This document shows, piece by piece, positions 31,307 through 40,775 of a stretch of DNA of 64,000 nt. The position numbers and the translations under genes were made by a program. Under the pieces are notes generated by a model. That model did not search any database and had not been told where the DNA came from. It saw nothing but the letters and a program-made list of their open reading frames with translations. How positions within the stretch are numbered: position 1 is the stretch's first letter; each line of letters begins with the position of its first letter. Source of the DNA: Pseudoalteromonas shioyasakiensis (GTDB lineage Bacteria > Pseudomonadota > Gammaproteobacteria > Enterobacterales > Alteromonadaceae); contig NZ_JANIGL010000001.1 in the NCBI RefSeq assembly GCF_024518675.1, forward strand, positions 806,001-870,000. Direction: 5' to 3'.

Positions 31307-32815
31307 TCAAACACTTTGTAAGCCATATTGCTTGATTTTATCGAGTAATTCGCGATGTTGAGGTAACTCATTAACGATTTGCTGAGTCTTTATTTTTTTC
31401 ATTTCAAATAACTTATCATCAGGATACTCAGAACCAATTCTATTCTTAGGTAGGTATTTCATACCATACAAAACATACAAATAGTTTTCATAATCAAACA
31501 AATCAAACTTACTTTGGAAATCTTCTTTCATTGGACCATAGCGCCCCCACTTTGTTAAGTTTTTCTTGAGCTCGGTCAGGGTGCTTGAAGAAATATCTTT
31601 ATTAGCAAGCCAAAAAGGTGAATCGGTACGATCTGAAATGCAATAGTGCATTTTAATGAAGTCAAATGTCTTATCCCAAACAAGCTTAATAATTTTATTA
31701 AAATCATCTGCTATGAAGCAAATATCATCTCGACATACTGGAAAACGTTTTGACAGTAAGTCTGCTGAAAAGTCTGCGATTAAAATTGCAGTAGCCTCTA
31801 ATGGCTCAACGAAGCCTTGTGAAAGCCCAATTGCAACACAGTTTTTATGCCAAAATTGCTCACGTTGCCCAACTTTCATCGGTATTTTCCTTGGTGAGAT
31901 ATCATCAAGCCCAAGATATTTTGCTAATTTACCTCTAGCTTCTCCTTCTGACATATGTTTAGATGAATATACGAAACCAACTCCTCTCCTCTGTGTTAGT
32001 GTAATATCCCAAATCCAACCAGCTTTGTGTGCCGTCGCTAATGTATAAGGTGGGATCTCAACTTTATCACTTGTAGGAACCTGAATAGTTAATGCAGTAT
32101 CAGTTAATAAATCAACTGATCGATCATGAAAAGAAATACCTAACTTATCACCTAAAATTGTTGATTTAAACCCAGAACAATCAACAATCAAGTCACAATT
32201 TACTTTGTCACCTTTAGAAGTTACTAAATGTGTTATAAAGCCATCGCAATCCAGTTCTGCATCAGTTATCTCCATTAGCTCATGCTTGATAGAAAAATGA
32301 TTAACTGCATGTTTACCTAAAAAAGCAGCAAATTTTTTGGCATCAAAATGATAAGCATACCCATTAATACCTGCATATTCTGGCGTAGTTATAAGTTTTG
32401 GAGCTAAATTTTTTTCACAGCTTTGCTCTTGCTTTGAAACATAGTTTGCAAAGCTATCTGACTGCTTAGTTGACAACCAGTTGTCGATCAAACCTTCTCC
32501 AAAAATTTCTGGATGATCAAACAAATGGTGGTAATGATTCTCTCCATGTGCATTTTTATCTAGCCAATTCACAAACTTAATTGATTGTTTAAATGTAACA
32601 TCGCATTCTTTTATAAATTCAGATTCACTGACACCAAATGAGCGTAACGACTTCCGAATCGCTGGGACAGTACCCTCCCCCACACCAATTGTTGGTATGT
32701 TAGGAGACTCTATCAATGTAATTTCAAAGCCTCGACTTTTTAAAGCGCTCCCCAAATGATTTGCTGTTAGCCACCCTGCTGTGCCACCACCTAATATAAC
32801 AATTTTTTTGATCAT
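31307..32815 (-). CDS. Tryptophan-halogenase-like FAD-dependent protein
   Basis: 502 residues. FAD-binding GGGTAGW at 9-15, GVGEGTVPAIR near 44-54, the halogenase lysine position K76 (VTFKQSIKF), and GFVEPLEATAI near 334-344. The diagnostic WxWxIP is present as W267-I-W269-D-I-T, so proline is replaced by threonine. True members chlorinate or brominate tryptophan with a separate flavin reductase. Those found beside TonB receptors and SapC are common in carbohydrate loci, and their halogenation activity is unproven. It follows the receptor gene by 67 bp. Confidence 0.9.
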   Translation of the reverse strand: MIKKIVILGGGTAGWLTANHLGSALKSRGFEITLIESPNIPTIGVGEGTVPAIRKSLRSFGVSESEFIKECDVTFKQSIKFVNWLDKNAHGENHYHHLFDHPEIFGEGLIDNWLSTKQSDSFANYVSKQEQSCEKNLAPKLITTPEYAGINGYAYHFDAKKFAAFLGKHAVNHFSIKHELMEITDAELDCDGFITHLVTSKGDKVNCDLIVDCSGFKSTILGDKLGISFHDRSVDLLTDTALTIQVPTSDKVEIPPYTLATAHKAGWIWDITLTQRRGVGFVYSSKHMSEGEARGKLAKYLGLDDISPRKIPMKVGQREQFWHKNCVAIGLSQGFVEPLEATAILIADFSADLLSKRFPVCRDDICFIADDFNKIIKLVWDKTFDFIKMHYCISDRTDSPFWLANKDISSSTLTELKKNLTKWGRYGPMKEDFQSKFDLFDYENYLYVLYGMKYLPKNRIGSEYPDDKLFEMKKIKTQQIVNELPQHRELLDKIKQYGLQSV

Positions 32816-32834
32816 GATATTTCCAACTCATAGC

Positions 32835-32861
32835 AAAAAGCCCAGTATAAAACTGGGCTTT
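32835..32861 (-). terminator. Intrinsic terminator after the third receptor gene
   Basis: 10-bp stem (32837-32846 with 32852-32861), 5-nt loop, and five T residues on the minus strand, lying between the receptor stop and the halogenase start. Confidence 0.8.
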
Positions 32862-32882
32862 AACTTTAAATTCTAAATTCAA

Positions 32883-35477
32883 TTAGAAACGAAGTGATAC
32901 ACCTAGCTTATAACGTGCTTCACCTTCAAAGCTCCAGGCTGGGTAGCCATTTTTAAGCTCAGGAACAACCTCTGCCTCTGTTGGAGCTACACCAATTTGA
33001 ACGCTATCTTCTTCAGTCAGATTAACTGCTTCGAAAGTTAAATCCATATAGTCTGTAACGCTATATGTAGCGCTGAAATCAAGAGTTCCATAAGATTGGT
33101 GCTCACGGTTACCGTAGAAGCCAGGAAGCTCACGAATCATATACTCTGAACGCCAGTTATAAGCTAAACGTGCTGAGTAGTAATCTGTTTCATAGTAACC
33201 AACTAAGTTAACAGTATGCTCTGAAGAATCAGAGAATACACCTGTTAAATCAGGGTAGTTACTCGCATCTGAAGGCGCATCTACAAATGTATAGTTTGCA
33301 GAATAACCAAAGCCGCTGTCGAAGCCGTCTTGAATTTGCAGCTCAATACCTTCGATTTCACCACCTGTCGCATTCAGCTTAGTAGACAATGTCCAATTAT
33401 CAACGCCAGAGTTAGGATCCACAACACCGATTTGTTGGTTTAGCAACTGGTCTGAAGTTACGAAAGATGTAATATCTTTAAAGAAGTATGTAGCGCTAAC
33501 CATACCATCACCATCAAAATACCACTCAACACCTAAATCAGCTTGAGTAGCTTTAAATGGATTTAATCCAACATTACCTTTAGTAAGTACTTCATTACCA
33601 GGAGTACCATCATCATAACCTGCAAATGAAGAAGCAGAGAACATGTCAGTATAGTTAGGACGAGCAATTACTTGAGATGCTGAAGTACGTAAAATAACGT
33701 CTTCTGCTAAATCAAACACGATATTAACGCTTGGAAGAATATCGTTATAGCTTGCTTTATCAGTACTAAGAGTGCTGTCATAACTACCACCTGAGAAGCC
33801 ATAGTAGTCAGAAGATGCATCTGTAGAGATATAACGTAGACCAAAGTTACCGCGAATACCGTCACCAGAGAACTCAGCCATTGCATAGATAGCTAAGTTT
33901 TCTTCTTCAATTGTGCCATAACCTGAGCGATATACATCAGAAGTATTATCATAACTAGCGATTGCGGCTTGTGCATCAGCAATCATCTTATCTAAATCAG
34001 GTTCAGGTAAAGTAAAGCCTGCGCCTGAAGACATTGTTCCACTATAATATGTTTCACCATCACCAGAAGGTATTACGTCAGCCAAAGTAGTTGAATACGT
34101 TTCTTGAGTTACTTCGTGATCTGCCCAACGGAAACCAGTTTTAATAGCAGTAATTGCACCTAAATCAACAGGGAATGTGAAGTCTAACTGCGCATAAGTT
34201 TCTTCATCTGTATTAGGTTGTTTTTTCAAAGACCAACCAGCAGGTGATAATGGACCTGTAAAATCTGATGGCTCAAAATATTTATTAGCAATATCAATTT
34301 TAATGACTTCGCCGGTTGCATCATAAGTACCAGCGTAATCTGCTGGAACACCGATAAAGTTACCATAGTTAGCAGTAAGATCTGTACCACCTTCAGATTC
34401 AGTAGTTCCTAAGCGACCTTCAACTGAGAAGTTTTCACCATCATATTTGAAACTAGCATCAACGGTATCTGATGACATGCTTGCAATACGCGCCCAAGTT
34501 TGTGTCCAACCGGGGTTAGCGCCAGTGCCTGGACGATTATAAAAAGTACAAGTACCAGAAGCATTTGTTTGCTCACAAGCCGCTTCTTTATCATCAGGGA
34601 ACATTACAAAGTTTGAAGTATTAGCATTATTTGCCTCAAGCTCTAAGCTAAGTACATTTAACCCAAACTCTAAATTTTCTGTTGGACGGTACTGGAAATT
34701 AACATTTAAGGCAGTACGTTCACGCTCTTGCTGGAAAGTAGTCGGTACAATGTCACCCCAACCAATTAATGATTCGATGCCATTTCGCTGATAATCTGTT
34801 TCAGCATATGATACAGAGCCTAATACACCAAACGTTTCGTCATCATTTTTCCAGCTATATAAGCCTGAAACTTCTGGATCAACAGTTTCTGAAATAGTAC
34901 CGTAATCACCTTTAATACTTAAGAAAGTAGTGCCAGCATCCATATCTAGAGGTTTACGAGTATTAACAATTACCGTACCACCGACACCACCTTCAACAAT
35001 ATTTGCTTGAGATGATTTGTAAACTTGGATTTCACCAACTAGTTCTGGCGGTAAAAGTGTATAGTTGAAGCTACGGTCAATTGACTGCTGATCGTACCAA
35101 CCTGTAGATGCAACAGTTTGGCCGTTTAGTAGTGTACGGGTTAATTGACTTGAAGCACCACGAATTGAAACTTGCTGACCTTGACCAAATTGGCGATTTA
35201 CAGCAACACCAGAAATACGACCAAGCGCTTCACCTACATCGCCATCTGGAAACTTACCAACATCTTCAGCAGATACAGCATCTACTACACCATCTGCAAA
35301 ACGTTTTGTGTTCAACGCTGCTTCTAGTGAGCGGCGAATACCACGTACTTCAATTACTTCAACGTCTTCTTGAACTTGAGTTTCTTCTGCTGCGAATGCA
35401 GCTCCAGTGAATCCGGCACTCATTACAAGACCGATATTTACTGCTAATAAGCTTTTTTTAAAATTTTTAGCTAACAC
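32883..35477 (-). CDS. TonB-dependent receptor (carbohydrate-type candidate)
   Basis: 864 residues. Signal peptide ending at AAFAAEE, then plug domain with VIEVRGIRRSLE, VGKFPDGDVGEALGRISGVAVNR and the VEGGVGGTVIVNTRKPLD segment typical of proteobacterial sugar receptors, then the barrel ending in LGVSLRF. It differs in type from the two receptors at 13.6-21.9 kb. Two LacI-type operators lie upstream, one within 75 bp of the start and one overlapping a good promoter about 430 bp upstream. This supports sugar-responsive control. The substrate is not known. Confidence 0.95.
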   Translation of the reverse strand: MLAKNFKKSLLAVNIGLVMSAGFTGAAFAAEETQVQEDVEVIEVRGIRRSLEAALNTKRFADGVVDAVSAEDVGKFPDGDVGEALGRISGVAVNRQFGQGQQVSIRGASSQLTRTLLNGQTVASTGWYDQQSIDRSFNYTLLPPELVGEIQVYKSSQANIVEGGVGGTVIVNTRKPLDMDAGTTFLSIKGDYGTISETVDPEVSGLYSWKNDDETFGVLGSVSYAETDYQRNGIESLIGWGDIVPTTFQQERERTALNVNFQYRPTENLEFGLNVLSLELEANNANTSNFVMFPDDKEAACEQTNASGTCTFYNRPGTGANPGWTQTWARIASMSSDTVDASFKYDGENFSVEGRLGTTESEGGTDLTANYGNFIGVPADYAGTYDATGEVIKIDIANKYFEPSDFTGPLSPAGWSLKKQPNTDEETYAQLDFTFPVDLGAITAIKTGFRWADHEVTQETYSTTLADVIPSGDGETYYSGTMSSGAGFTLPEPDLDKMIADAQAAIASYDNTSDVYRSGYGTIEEENLAIYAMAEFSGDGIRGNFGLRYISTDASSDYYGFSGGSYDSTLSTDKASYNDILPSVNIVFDLAEDVILRTSASQVIARPNYTDMFSASSFAGYDDGTPGNEVLTKGNVGLNPFKATQADLGVEWYFDGDGMVSATYFFKDITSFVTSDQLLNQQIGVVDPNSGVDNWTLSTKLNATGGEIEGIELQIQDGFDSGFGYSANYTFVDAPSDASNYPDLTGVFSDSSEHTVNLVGYYETDYYSARLAYNWRSEYMIRELPGFYGNREHQSYGTLDFSATYSVTDYMDLTFEAVNLTEEDSVQIGVAPTEAEVVPELKNGYPAWSFEGEARYKLGVSLRF

Positions 35478-35531
35478 AGGATTCCCCTTGAATCATTTTG
35501 TTGGTTTTATTTATCACTTCTGCCCAGTGAT

Positions 35532-35549
35532 GATGACAGCGTTGTCATC
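35532..35549. promoter_or_regulatory. LacI-family operator, receptor-proximal
   Basis: Palindrome GATGACAGC-GTTGTCATC, one mismatch between arms, 55-72 bp upstream of the receptor ATG. Same core as three other sites in the window. It may act with the site 390 bp upstream through a DNA loop. Confidence 0.75.
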
Positions 35550-35909
35550 TAGTAACAAACCATACACCCTAAATTACATTTACGCTACATCTTTTTAGCT
35601 ATTTCGCACAATAAAACAGCAAATAAAATATTAAGCTTTTGATTTAGAAGTGAAATAAAAAAGTTTATTTATTATTTGTTACATTTTAACGAAGGAAATA
35701 TACCATGATATACGAAGAAATGAGAAAGGAATGATACCTATTTAAGGTAAAAATGTTTCTTTAAATTTTTTCACCTGTAAAAATTTCGTTCCACTTAAAC
35801 AGAGATAAAATTAAAAGCCGCTTATTTTAAGCTTTAAATGCCAACGCTCGTTAAGCAGCACAATAGGTTATTTTAGGGGCAGATAAAACAACTCAAGGGG
35901 ATGGTAATA

Positions 35910-35939
35910 ATTATCACTACCAATGACAGCGTTGTCATT
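35910..35939 (-). promoter_or_regulatory. Promoter with overlapping LacI-family operator for the receptor gene
   Basis: The operator AATGACAGC-GTTGTCATT (35922-35939) contains the -35 hexamer ATGACA (minus strand, 35938-35933). A 17-bp spacer leads to the -10 hexamer GATAAT (35915-35910). The promoter points toward the receptor gene. A repressor bound here would cover the -35 box. Confidence 0.7.
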
Positions 35940-36284
35940 TTGTATTGTATAGACCTATACGACTTATGTCTATAATTATTTTCTAGAGTAATTTATTCTA
36001 TGTGGCTTTTTCTGTCAGCAAATAAAATAATTCTTAGAGAACAAGATAAATGAAATTTATCAATAAGTTACAACCAATATTGACTCGCTTTTATTGGAGT
36101 TTATAGTTGTATCTGTAACGGGTTTGTTAAAACTGGAGGGAGGTTTTGAGCTATTTATAAAAATAGTAAGATTATTACTTACAAGTTTCTATGGCTCAAT
36201 GAGCCTAACGCGCAAATAACCAAGTAGAACTCTTTCACTTATATTGATTGTTAAGTTTAATAAATACACTATGAGTTGAAAAAA

Positions 36285-36309
36285 TAATGCAGGCTTATAG
36301 CCTGCATTA
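36285..36309 (-). terminator. Intrinsic terminator of zwf-pgl
   Basis: 10-bp perfect stem (36285-36294 with 36300-36309), 5-nt loop, then a T-rich tract on the minus strand (TTATTTTTT, partly in the stem), 28 bp past the pgl stop. Confidence 0.85.
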
Positions 36310-36337
36310 TAGGAAAGTGGTCACGCTCGATAGTAAG

Positions 36338-37048
36338 TTACGGCGCCCAATAAACTTCAATATTGATAGTTGGATGATTTAATACAGCCCTCAGAGGCAT
36401 ATCGTTAACATCGCCACCCGCTTTTGCATTTTTATACACAGCAAGTTTTTCTTCGCCACTGATCAACAGCTTAACCACTTTTGATTGCGCTATTGCAGCA
36501 AGTGTTAATGTCATTCGCTCAGTGATACTTCCCGTCACGTTACTTTCAATTGCATTAATCGCGCACACTAATTGTGATGTCGATAAGCCATGCTCAAGCC
36601 CTTCGGCATGGGGAAACAACGAAGCTGTGTGGCCATCAGGACCCATACCTAGAATTGTGACGTCAAAGCTTTGCTTGAGTTGTTGGTATGCTTTTTCGCA
36701 TTCTTCACTACCCTGCTTTGCTGTTTTAGCGGTATTTTTCATGGTAATAAAATTTGCAGCAGCACCATGGTTTTGCAATAAGGTACTTTTTATAAACGCT
36801 TCATTGCTCTTATCATGACTAGCATCGACCCAACGCTCGTCAACCATCGCAACATCAATATTCTTCCAATCAAGTTCTAAGTTTGAAAGGTGCTTGTAAG
36901 CAGGTGCTGGTGACGAACCACCCGAGACCATTAAAACAGCGCGGCCATCATTATTAATGCCTGATACAAGGCTTTGCTCAAGACTGGCTGATAGTTCTGC
37001 AGTTAATTCTTCTTTAGAATCAAAAAACTTCTCAATAATAGTTGCCAT
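36338..37048 (-). CDS. pgl: 6-phosphogluconolactonase
   Basis: 236 residues, DevB/SOL type. Hydrolyses 6-phosphogluconolactone to 6-phosphogluconate, the second step of the oxidative pentose phosphate or Entner-Doudoroff route. VSGGSSPAP near 43-51, the DERWV segment and GMGPDGHTASLFP are family signatures. It starts 2 bp after the zwf stop, so the two form one operon ending in an intrinsic terminator. No edd or eda gene follows here. Confidence 0.96.
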   Translation of the reverse strand: MATIIEKFFDSKEELTAELSASLEQSLVSGINNDGRAVLMVSGGSSPAPAYKHLSNLELDWKNIDVAMVDERWVDASHDKSNEAFIKSTLLQNHGAAANFITMKNTAKTAKQGSEECEKAYQQLKQSFDVTILGMGPDGHTASLFPHAEGLEHGLSTSQLVCAINAIESNVTGSITERMTLTLAAIAQSKVVKLLISGEEKLAVYKNAKAGGDVNDMPLRAVLNHPTINIEVYWAP

Positions 37049-37050
37049 GG

Positions 37051-38523
37051 TTACGCCTTATCGCCAGTGTTAAACCAAACATGGTTGTTTTCAGCCAGTA
37101 ACTCATCTGCATCATCAGGTCCCCAGCTACCAGCACGATATAATGCTGGTTTACCTTTTTCTTGCCAACGCTCAACAATTGGATCAATCCACTTCCACGC
37201 TTGGCGTACTTCATCACGGTGAATAAACAGCGATGGGTTGTTTGCAGCAGCATCAAGCATTAATCGCTTATAAGCATCTGAATGAAAACCGTTACTATAT
37301 GCTTGTGATAACTCAATATTCATAGTGACAGGCTCTAACTGCATTTCTAAGTTATCAAGGCGTTTTGACATCAAGGTCAATTGAATGGTTTCTTCTGGTT
37401 GTAAGCGGATCACAAGACGATTAGGCTCAATTTTACCCACATCATCACCATACACATTGTGTGATACTTTTTTATATTCAACCACAATTTCAGCACAGCG
37501 CTTAGTCATACGTTTACCTGTACGAAGGTAAAAAGGTACACCTGCCCAACGCCAGTTATCAATGTGCGCGCGAATAGCAACAAAGGTCTCTGTTTTACTT
37601 GCACCTTCATTTAATTCTTCAAGGTAACCCGGGACAATTTTGCCGTCTAGATCGCCAGGTACATATTGGCCGCGAATAATATTGTCATCTACATCAGTAT
37701 CTACTAGAGGGCGTAGCGACTCTAATACTTTTAGTTTTTCTGTACGGATGCTGTTTGCATTTAGTTTATTAGGTGACTCCATCGCTACTAAACATAGCAG
37801 CTGTAATAAGTGGTTTTGCACCATATCGCGCAAAGCACCCGCTTTATCGTAGAAACCGGCGCGGCTTTCAAGACCTACCGTTTCAGATAAACTAATTTGA
37901 ATATTATCAATTGATTTAGCATCCCACATATTTTCAAATAATGAATTTGAAAAACGCAATGCCATTAAGTTTTGAACTGTTTCTTTACCTAAGTAATGGT
38001 CAATACGGAAGATTTGTTCTTCTGAAAAATACTCAGCAATTTTAGCATTGATCTCTTCAGCTGATTGACCACAGTAACCAATTGGTTTTTCAACAACAAC
38101 CCGCGAGGTTGGCGTGATTAAACCTTTGGTTGACAGAATTTCACAACAGCTACCGTAAACTGCTGGCGGAAGTGATAAATAAAATACACGAGATTTATCT
38201 TGTGCGTCTTCATCGAGGATATTTTTTAGTTTATCCCAATCATCATCCGCTTCTGTGACATTTGTGACCACAGGTACTAAGTGGGTGGCAAACGCTTTCC
38301 AATCTTTAGTATTAAACTCGCCTTTGGCTAAAAACTGCTTAAGCGCCTCATGCGCGGTTTCAATATATTCTGCACGTTTACTTTCTTCTCGAACGGTCGG
38401 TAAAATGCGCGAACCTTGTGGTAGGTTGCCTTCTTGATATGCGCGATACATTGCAGGAAGTAACTTGCGTAGTGCAAGGTCACCGCCGCCCCCAAAAATT
38501 ACAATATCAAAAGGATTTAGCAT
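37051..38523 (-). CDS. zwf: Glucose-6-phosphate 1-dehydrogenase
   Basis: 490 residues (E. coli 491). Oxidises glucose 6-phosphate to the lactone with NADP. GGGGDLALRKLLPA at the N-terminus is the dinucleotide-binding motif and RIDHYLGKE holds the catalytic histidine and substrate lysine. First gene of zwf-pgl. The 258 bp upstream, after pgi, shows no copy of the LacI operator and no convincing HexR box. Confidence 0.98.
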   Translation of the reverse strand: MLNPFDIVIFGGGGDLALRKLLPAMYRAYQEGNLPQGSRILPTVREESKRAEYIETAHEALKQFLAKGEFNTKDWKAFATHLVPVVTNVTEADDDWDKLKNILDEDAQDKSRVFYLSLPPAVYGSCCEILSTKGLITPTSRVVVEKPIGYCGQSAEEINAKIAEYFSEEQIFRIDHYLGKETVQNLMALRFSNSLFENMWDAKSIDNIQISLSETVGLESRAGFYDKAGALRDMVQNHLLQLLCLVAMESPNKLNANSIRTEKLKVLESLRPLVDTDVDDNIIRGQYVPGDLDGKIVPGYLEELNEGASKTETFVAIRAHIDNWRWAGVPFYLRTGKRMTKRCAEIVVEYKKVSHNVYGDDVGKIEPNRLVIRLQPEETIQLTLMSKRLDNLEMQLEPVTMNIELSQAYSNGFHSDAYKRLMLDAAANNPSLFIHRDEVRQAWKWIDPIVERWQEKGKPALYRAGSWGPDDADELLAENNHVWFNTGDKA

Positions 38524-38781
38524 AATTTACTCTCTACATTTACTATGCCCTGTTGTCGACTACTTATTTTGTAGTACAGGCATACATTCTTGTTGTTTAG
38601 GTGATGTCAGCTTTAGCATCAATTGAAAAAGCCTGTTGAATTCGCTTGTTGGCTGATATAAATGAGTCTTAGGGGCTCTGCATATCCTCTCACAAATATA
38701 CAGGCCCTAAGAACTCCAGCGCTACCCGTTCAAAGGTATTTGGTATGTAATGCCCGCACAAAACGCACATTACTAATATTG

Positions 38782-40425
38782 TTAAGCGCGATGCGCTTTG
38801 TAGTAAGCCATCAATCCTTGTGTAGAGCTATCATGTGGATGATTTACAGAATCATCAAGTAACTCGGCTTCAATTTTAGACGCTAAGCCTTTGCCTAACT
38901 CTACGCCCCATTGGTCAAATGAGCATATTTCTAAAATAATTCCTTGGCAAAAGATTTTATGTTCATAAAGGGCAATTAATCGGCCGACTGCTTTAGCATC
39001 TACCACATCTAATAAGATTGACGTAGTTGGGCGATTACCTTGATGAATTTTATGGTTAACTAATTGCTCAATTTCTGCGTCAGATTTACCTTTAGCGGCT
39101 AAATCTGCACGAATCTGCTGTGTATCAACCCCTGCCATCATCGCTTCTGTTTGTGCAAAAAAGTTAGATAATAAAATATCATGATGCTTGCCGACATTTA
39201 TTTGAGGCTTAACTGATGCAATAAAATCAGCTGGAACGATTACATTACCTTGGTGCAAACATTGATAAAATGCATGCTGACCATTAATTCCTGTCATACC
39301 CCAAATAATAGGTACTGTGGTGTAGTTAACAGTATCACCGGCAAAGTTTACATGTTTACCGTTACTTTCCATTTCACCTTGTTGTAAATATGCAGGTAGC
39401 ATATGCAATGCTTGATCATAAGGTAATATCGCTTGAGCATCATGGCCTAGGAAGCTGGTATTCCAAACACTTAATAAAGCCATTAGTAATGGTATATTCT
39501 GCTCATTTTCTGCGGACTTAAAGTGCTCATCAACCTCAAACGCGCCTTCAAGTATAGCTTCAAATGCCTCAAAGCCTAAATAAAGTGCAATTGGTAATCC
39601 TATCGCACTCCATAATGAAAAGCGACCGCCAACCCAATCCCACATAGTGAATACGTTTTCATCAGCTATACCAAAGGCTGCCGTTTTTTCTAAATTTGTA
39701 CTAACAGCAACAAAATGCTTGGCAATCGCTTGGCTATCATTGGCTGACTCTAAAAACCAATCAACTGCAGTTTTTGCATTTGTCATGGTCTCTGAGGTGG
39801 TAAATGTTTTTGAGGAAATAACAAACAAAGTCGTTTCTGGGTCAATTTCTTTTAATACTGACGCAATTTGGACACCATCAGCATTAGATACATAATGAAC
39901 GTTTAATGTATCGTCAGCGTAGCTTTTGAGCGCTTCAGTTGCCATCTGAGGGCCTAAATTTGAGCCACCCACACCAATACTCACAACCGATTTAACCGCT
40001 TTGCCTGTGTAACCAAGCCATTGCCCTGAGCGCACTTTCTCAACAAACACTTTAATTTTATCAAGTTCTGCGTTAACCACAGAACTCACGTTTTCACCAT
40101 CCACAACCAAAGCAGATGCCTGGCGGTTACGTAATGCAGTGTGTAGAACCGCTCTGTCCTCGGTGATATTAATTTTTTCACCGCTAAACATTTTATTTCG
40201 CCAGCCAGCTATATCACACGCTTGGGCTAAGGCCAGTAACTCTTGCATCACTGAGCTGTCAATCAATTGCTTTGAATAATCAAATAAAACACCAGGGATC
40301 TGAGTAGAGAATTGTTCAAATCGAGTGCTATCGTTGGCAAATAAATCTTTAAGATGAGTTTTCTTCATCTTATGTGCACTTTCTTGTAATGCTTGCCAAC
40401 TAGCTAATTGTGAACGACAACTCAT
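38782..40425 (-). CDS. pgi: Glucose-6-phosphate isomerase
   Basis: 547 residues from the ATG at 40425, which has a GGGG Shine-Dalgarno 9 nt upstream; a GTG at 40434 would add three. Interconverts glucose 6-phosphate and fructose 6-phosphate. GVGGSNLGPQMATEAL and the C-terminal SFDQWGVELGKGLA are family signatures. It lies upstream of zwf on the same strand and is divergent from a LacI-type gene. An operator of that family overlaps its likely promoter. Confidence 0.98.
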   Translation of the reverse strand: MSCRSQLASWQALQESAHKMKKTHLKDLFANDSTRFEQFSTQIPGVLFDYSKQLIDSSVMQELLALAQACDIAGWRNKMFSGEKINITEDRAVLHTALRNRQASALVVDGENVSSVVNAELDKIKVFVEKVRSGQWLGYTGKAVKSVVSIGVGGSNLGPQMATEALKSYADDTLNVHYVSNADGVQIASVLKEIDPETTLFVISSKTFTTSETMTNAKTAVDWFLESANDSQAIAKHFVAVSTNLEKTAAFGIADENVFTMWDWVGGRFSLWSAIGLPIALYLGFEAFEAILEGAFEVDEHFKSAENEQNIPLLMALLSVWNTSFLGHDAQAILPYDQALHMLPAYLQQGEMESNGKHVNFAGDTVNYTTVPIIWGMTGINGQHAFYQCLHQGNVIVPADFIASVKPQINVGKHHDILLSNFFAQTEAMMAGVDTQQIRADLAAKGKSDAEIEQLVNHKIHQGNRPTTSILLDVVDAKAVGRLIALYEHKIFCQGIILEICSFDQWGVELGKGLASKIEAELLDDSVNHPHDSSTQGLMAYYKAHRA

Positions 40426-40775
40426 TTTAAACACCCCTTTTGGACTTGCAACAAACTGATTTTTAACTATCTTTTAAACTAGTAAAAAGAAAAGACAGCG
40501 TAACAACCTACAAATTAGGTTAACGATAAGTTAAAATGACAACGCTGTCAATCTTCTACTTTTATATTTTACAATCGAGATAATACCGCATATTTACTCA
40601 TTTGACACCGGTATCATAAAAATTATCTCAATTATTTTACTGCTATTTTAATGTAACATTAGATACACTAACTGATCTTGATGAAGAATTAATGACTGGC
40701 CTACTTGTTTAGGCTTAAACACAGCGCTTCATATATCCATGGCAACGCAAAAACAACAACCTAAAAAGTAACTGT
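40426..40775. other. Divergent control region between pgi and the LacI-type gene
   Basis: 350 bp, AT-rich, no ORF of note. It contains the pgi promoter-operator (40523-40552), close enough to the regulator gene to allow autoregulation, although the operator lies 224 bp upstream of the regulator start. I could not pick a convincing promoter for the plus-strand gene. Confidence 0.6.
40523..40552 (-). promoter_or_regulatory. pgi promoter with overlapping LacI-family operator
   Basis: Operator AATGACAAC-GCTGTCAAT (40535-40552). On the minus strand it supplies a perfect -35 TTGACA (40551-40546), followed by a 17-bp spacer and -10 TATCGT (40528-40523). The geometry is the same as in the receptor promoter at 35910-35939. 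Confidence 0.75.

Larger units (their letters stand above)
35478..36337. other. Long regulatory intergenic region upstream of receptor gene
   Basis: About 860 bp without a supported gene. It holds two LacI-type operators (35532-35549, 35922-35939), a minus-strand promoter at 35910-35938 and the pgl-side terminator (36285-36309). A 9-codon ORF with a decent ribosome site begins at 35704 but is too short to claim. If the upstream promoter is used, the receptor mRNA has a leader of roughly 420 nt. Confidence 0.6.

Noticed and set aside
35704..35733. Nine-codon ORF with a ribosome-site-like sequence in the receptor upstream region
   Set aside because: Too short to support as a gene and on the strand opposite to the receptor transcript.
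38524..38781. Search for a HexR or LacI-type site upstream of zwf
   Set aside because: Only loose inverted repeats (for example CTTAGGG at 38668-38674 with CCCTAAG at 38705-38711) are present; none fits a known box well.
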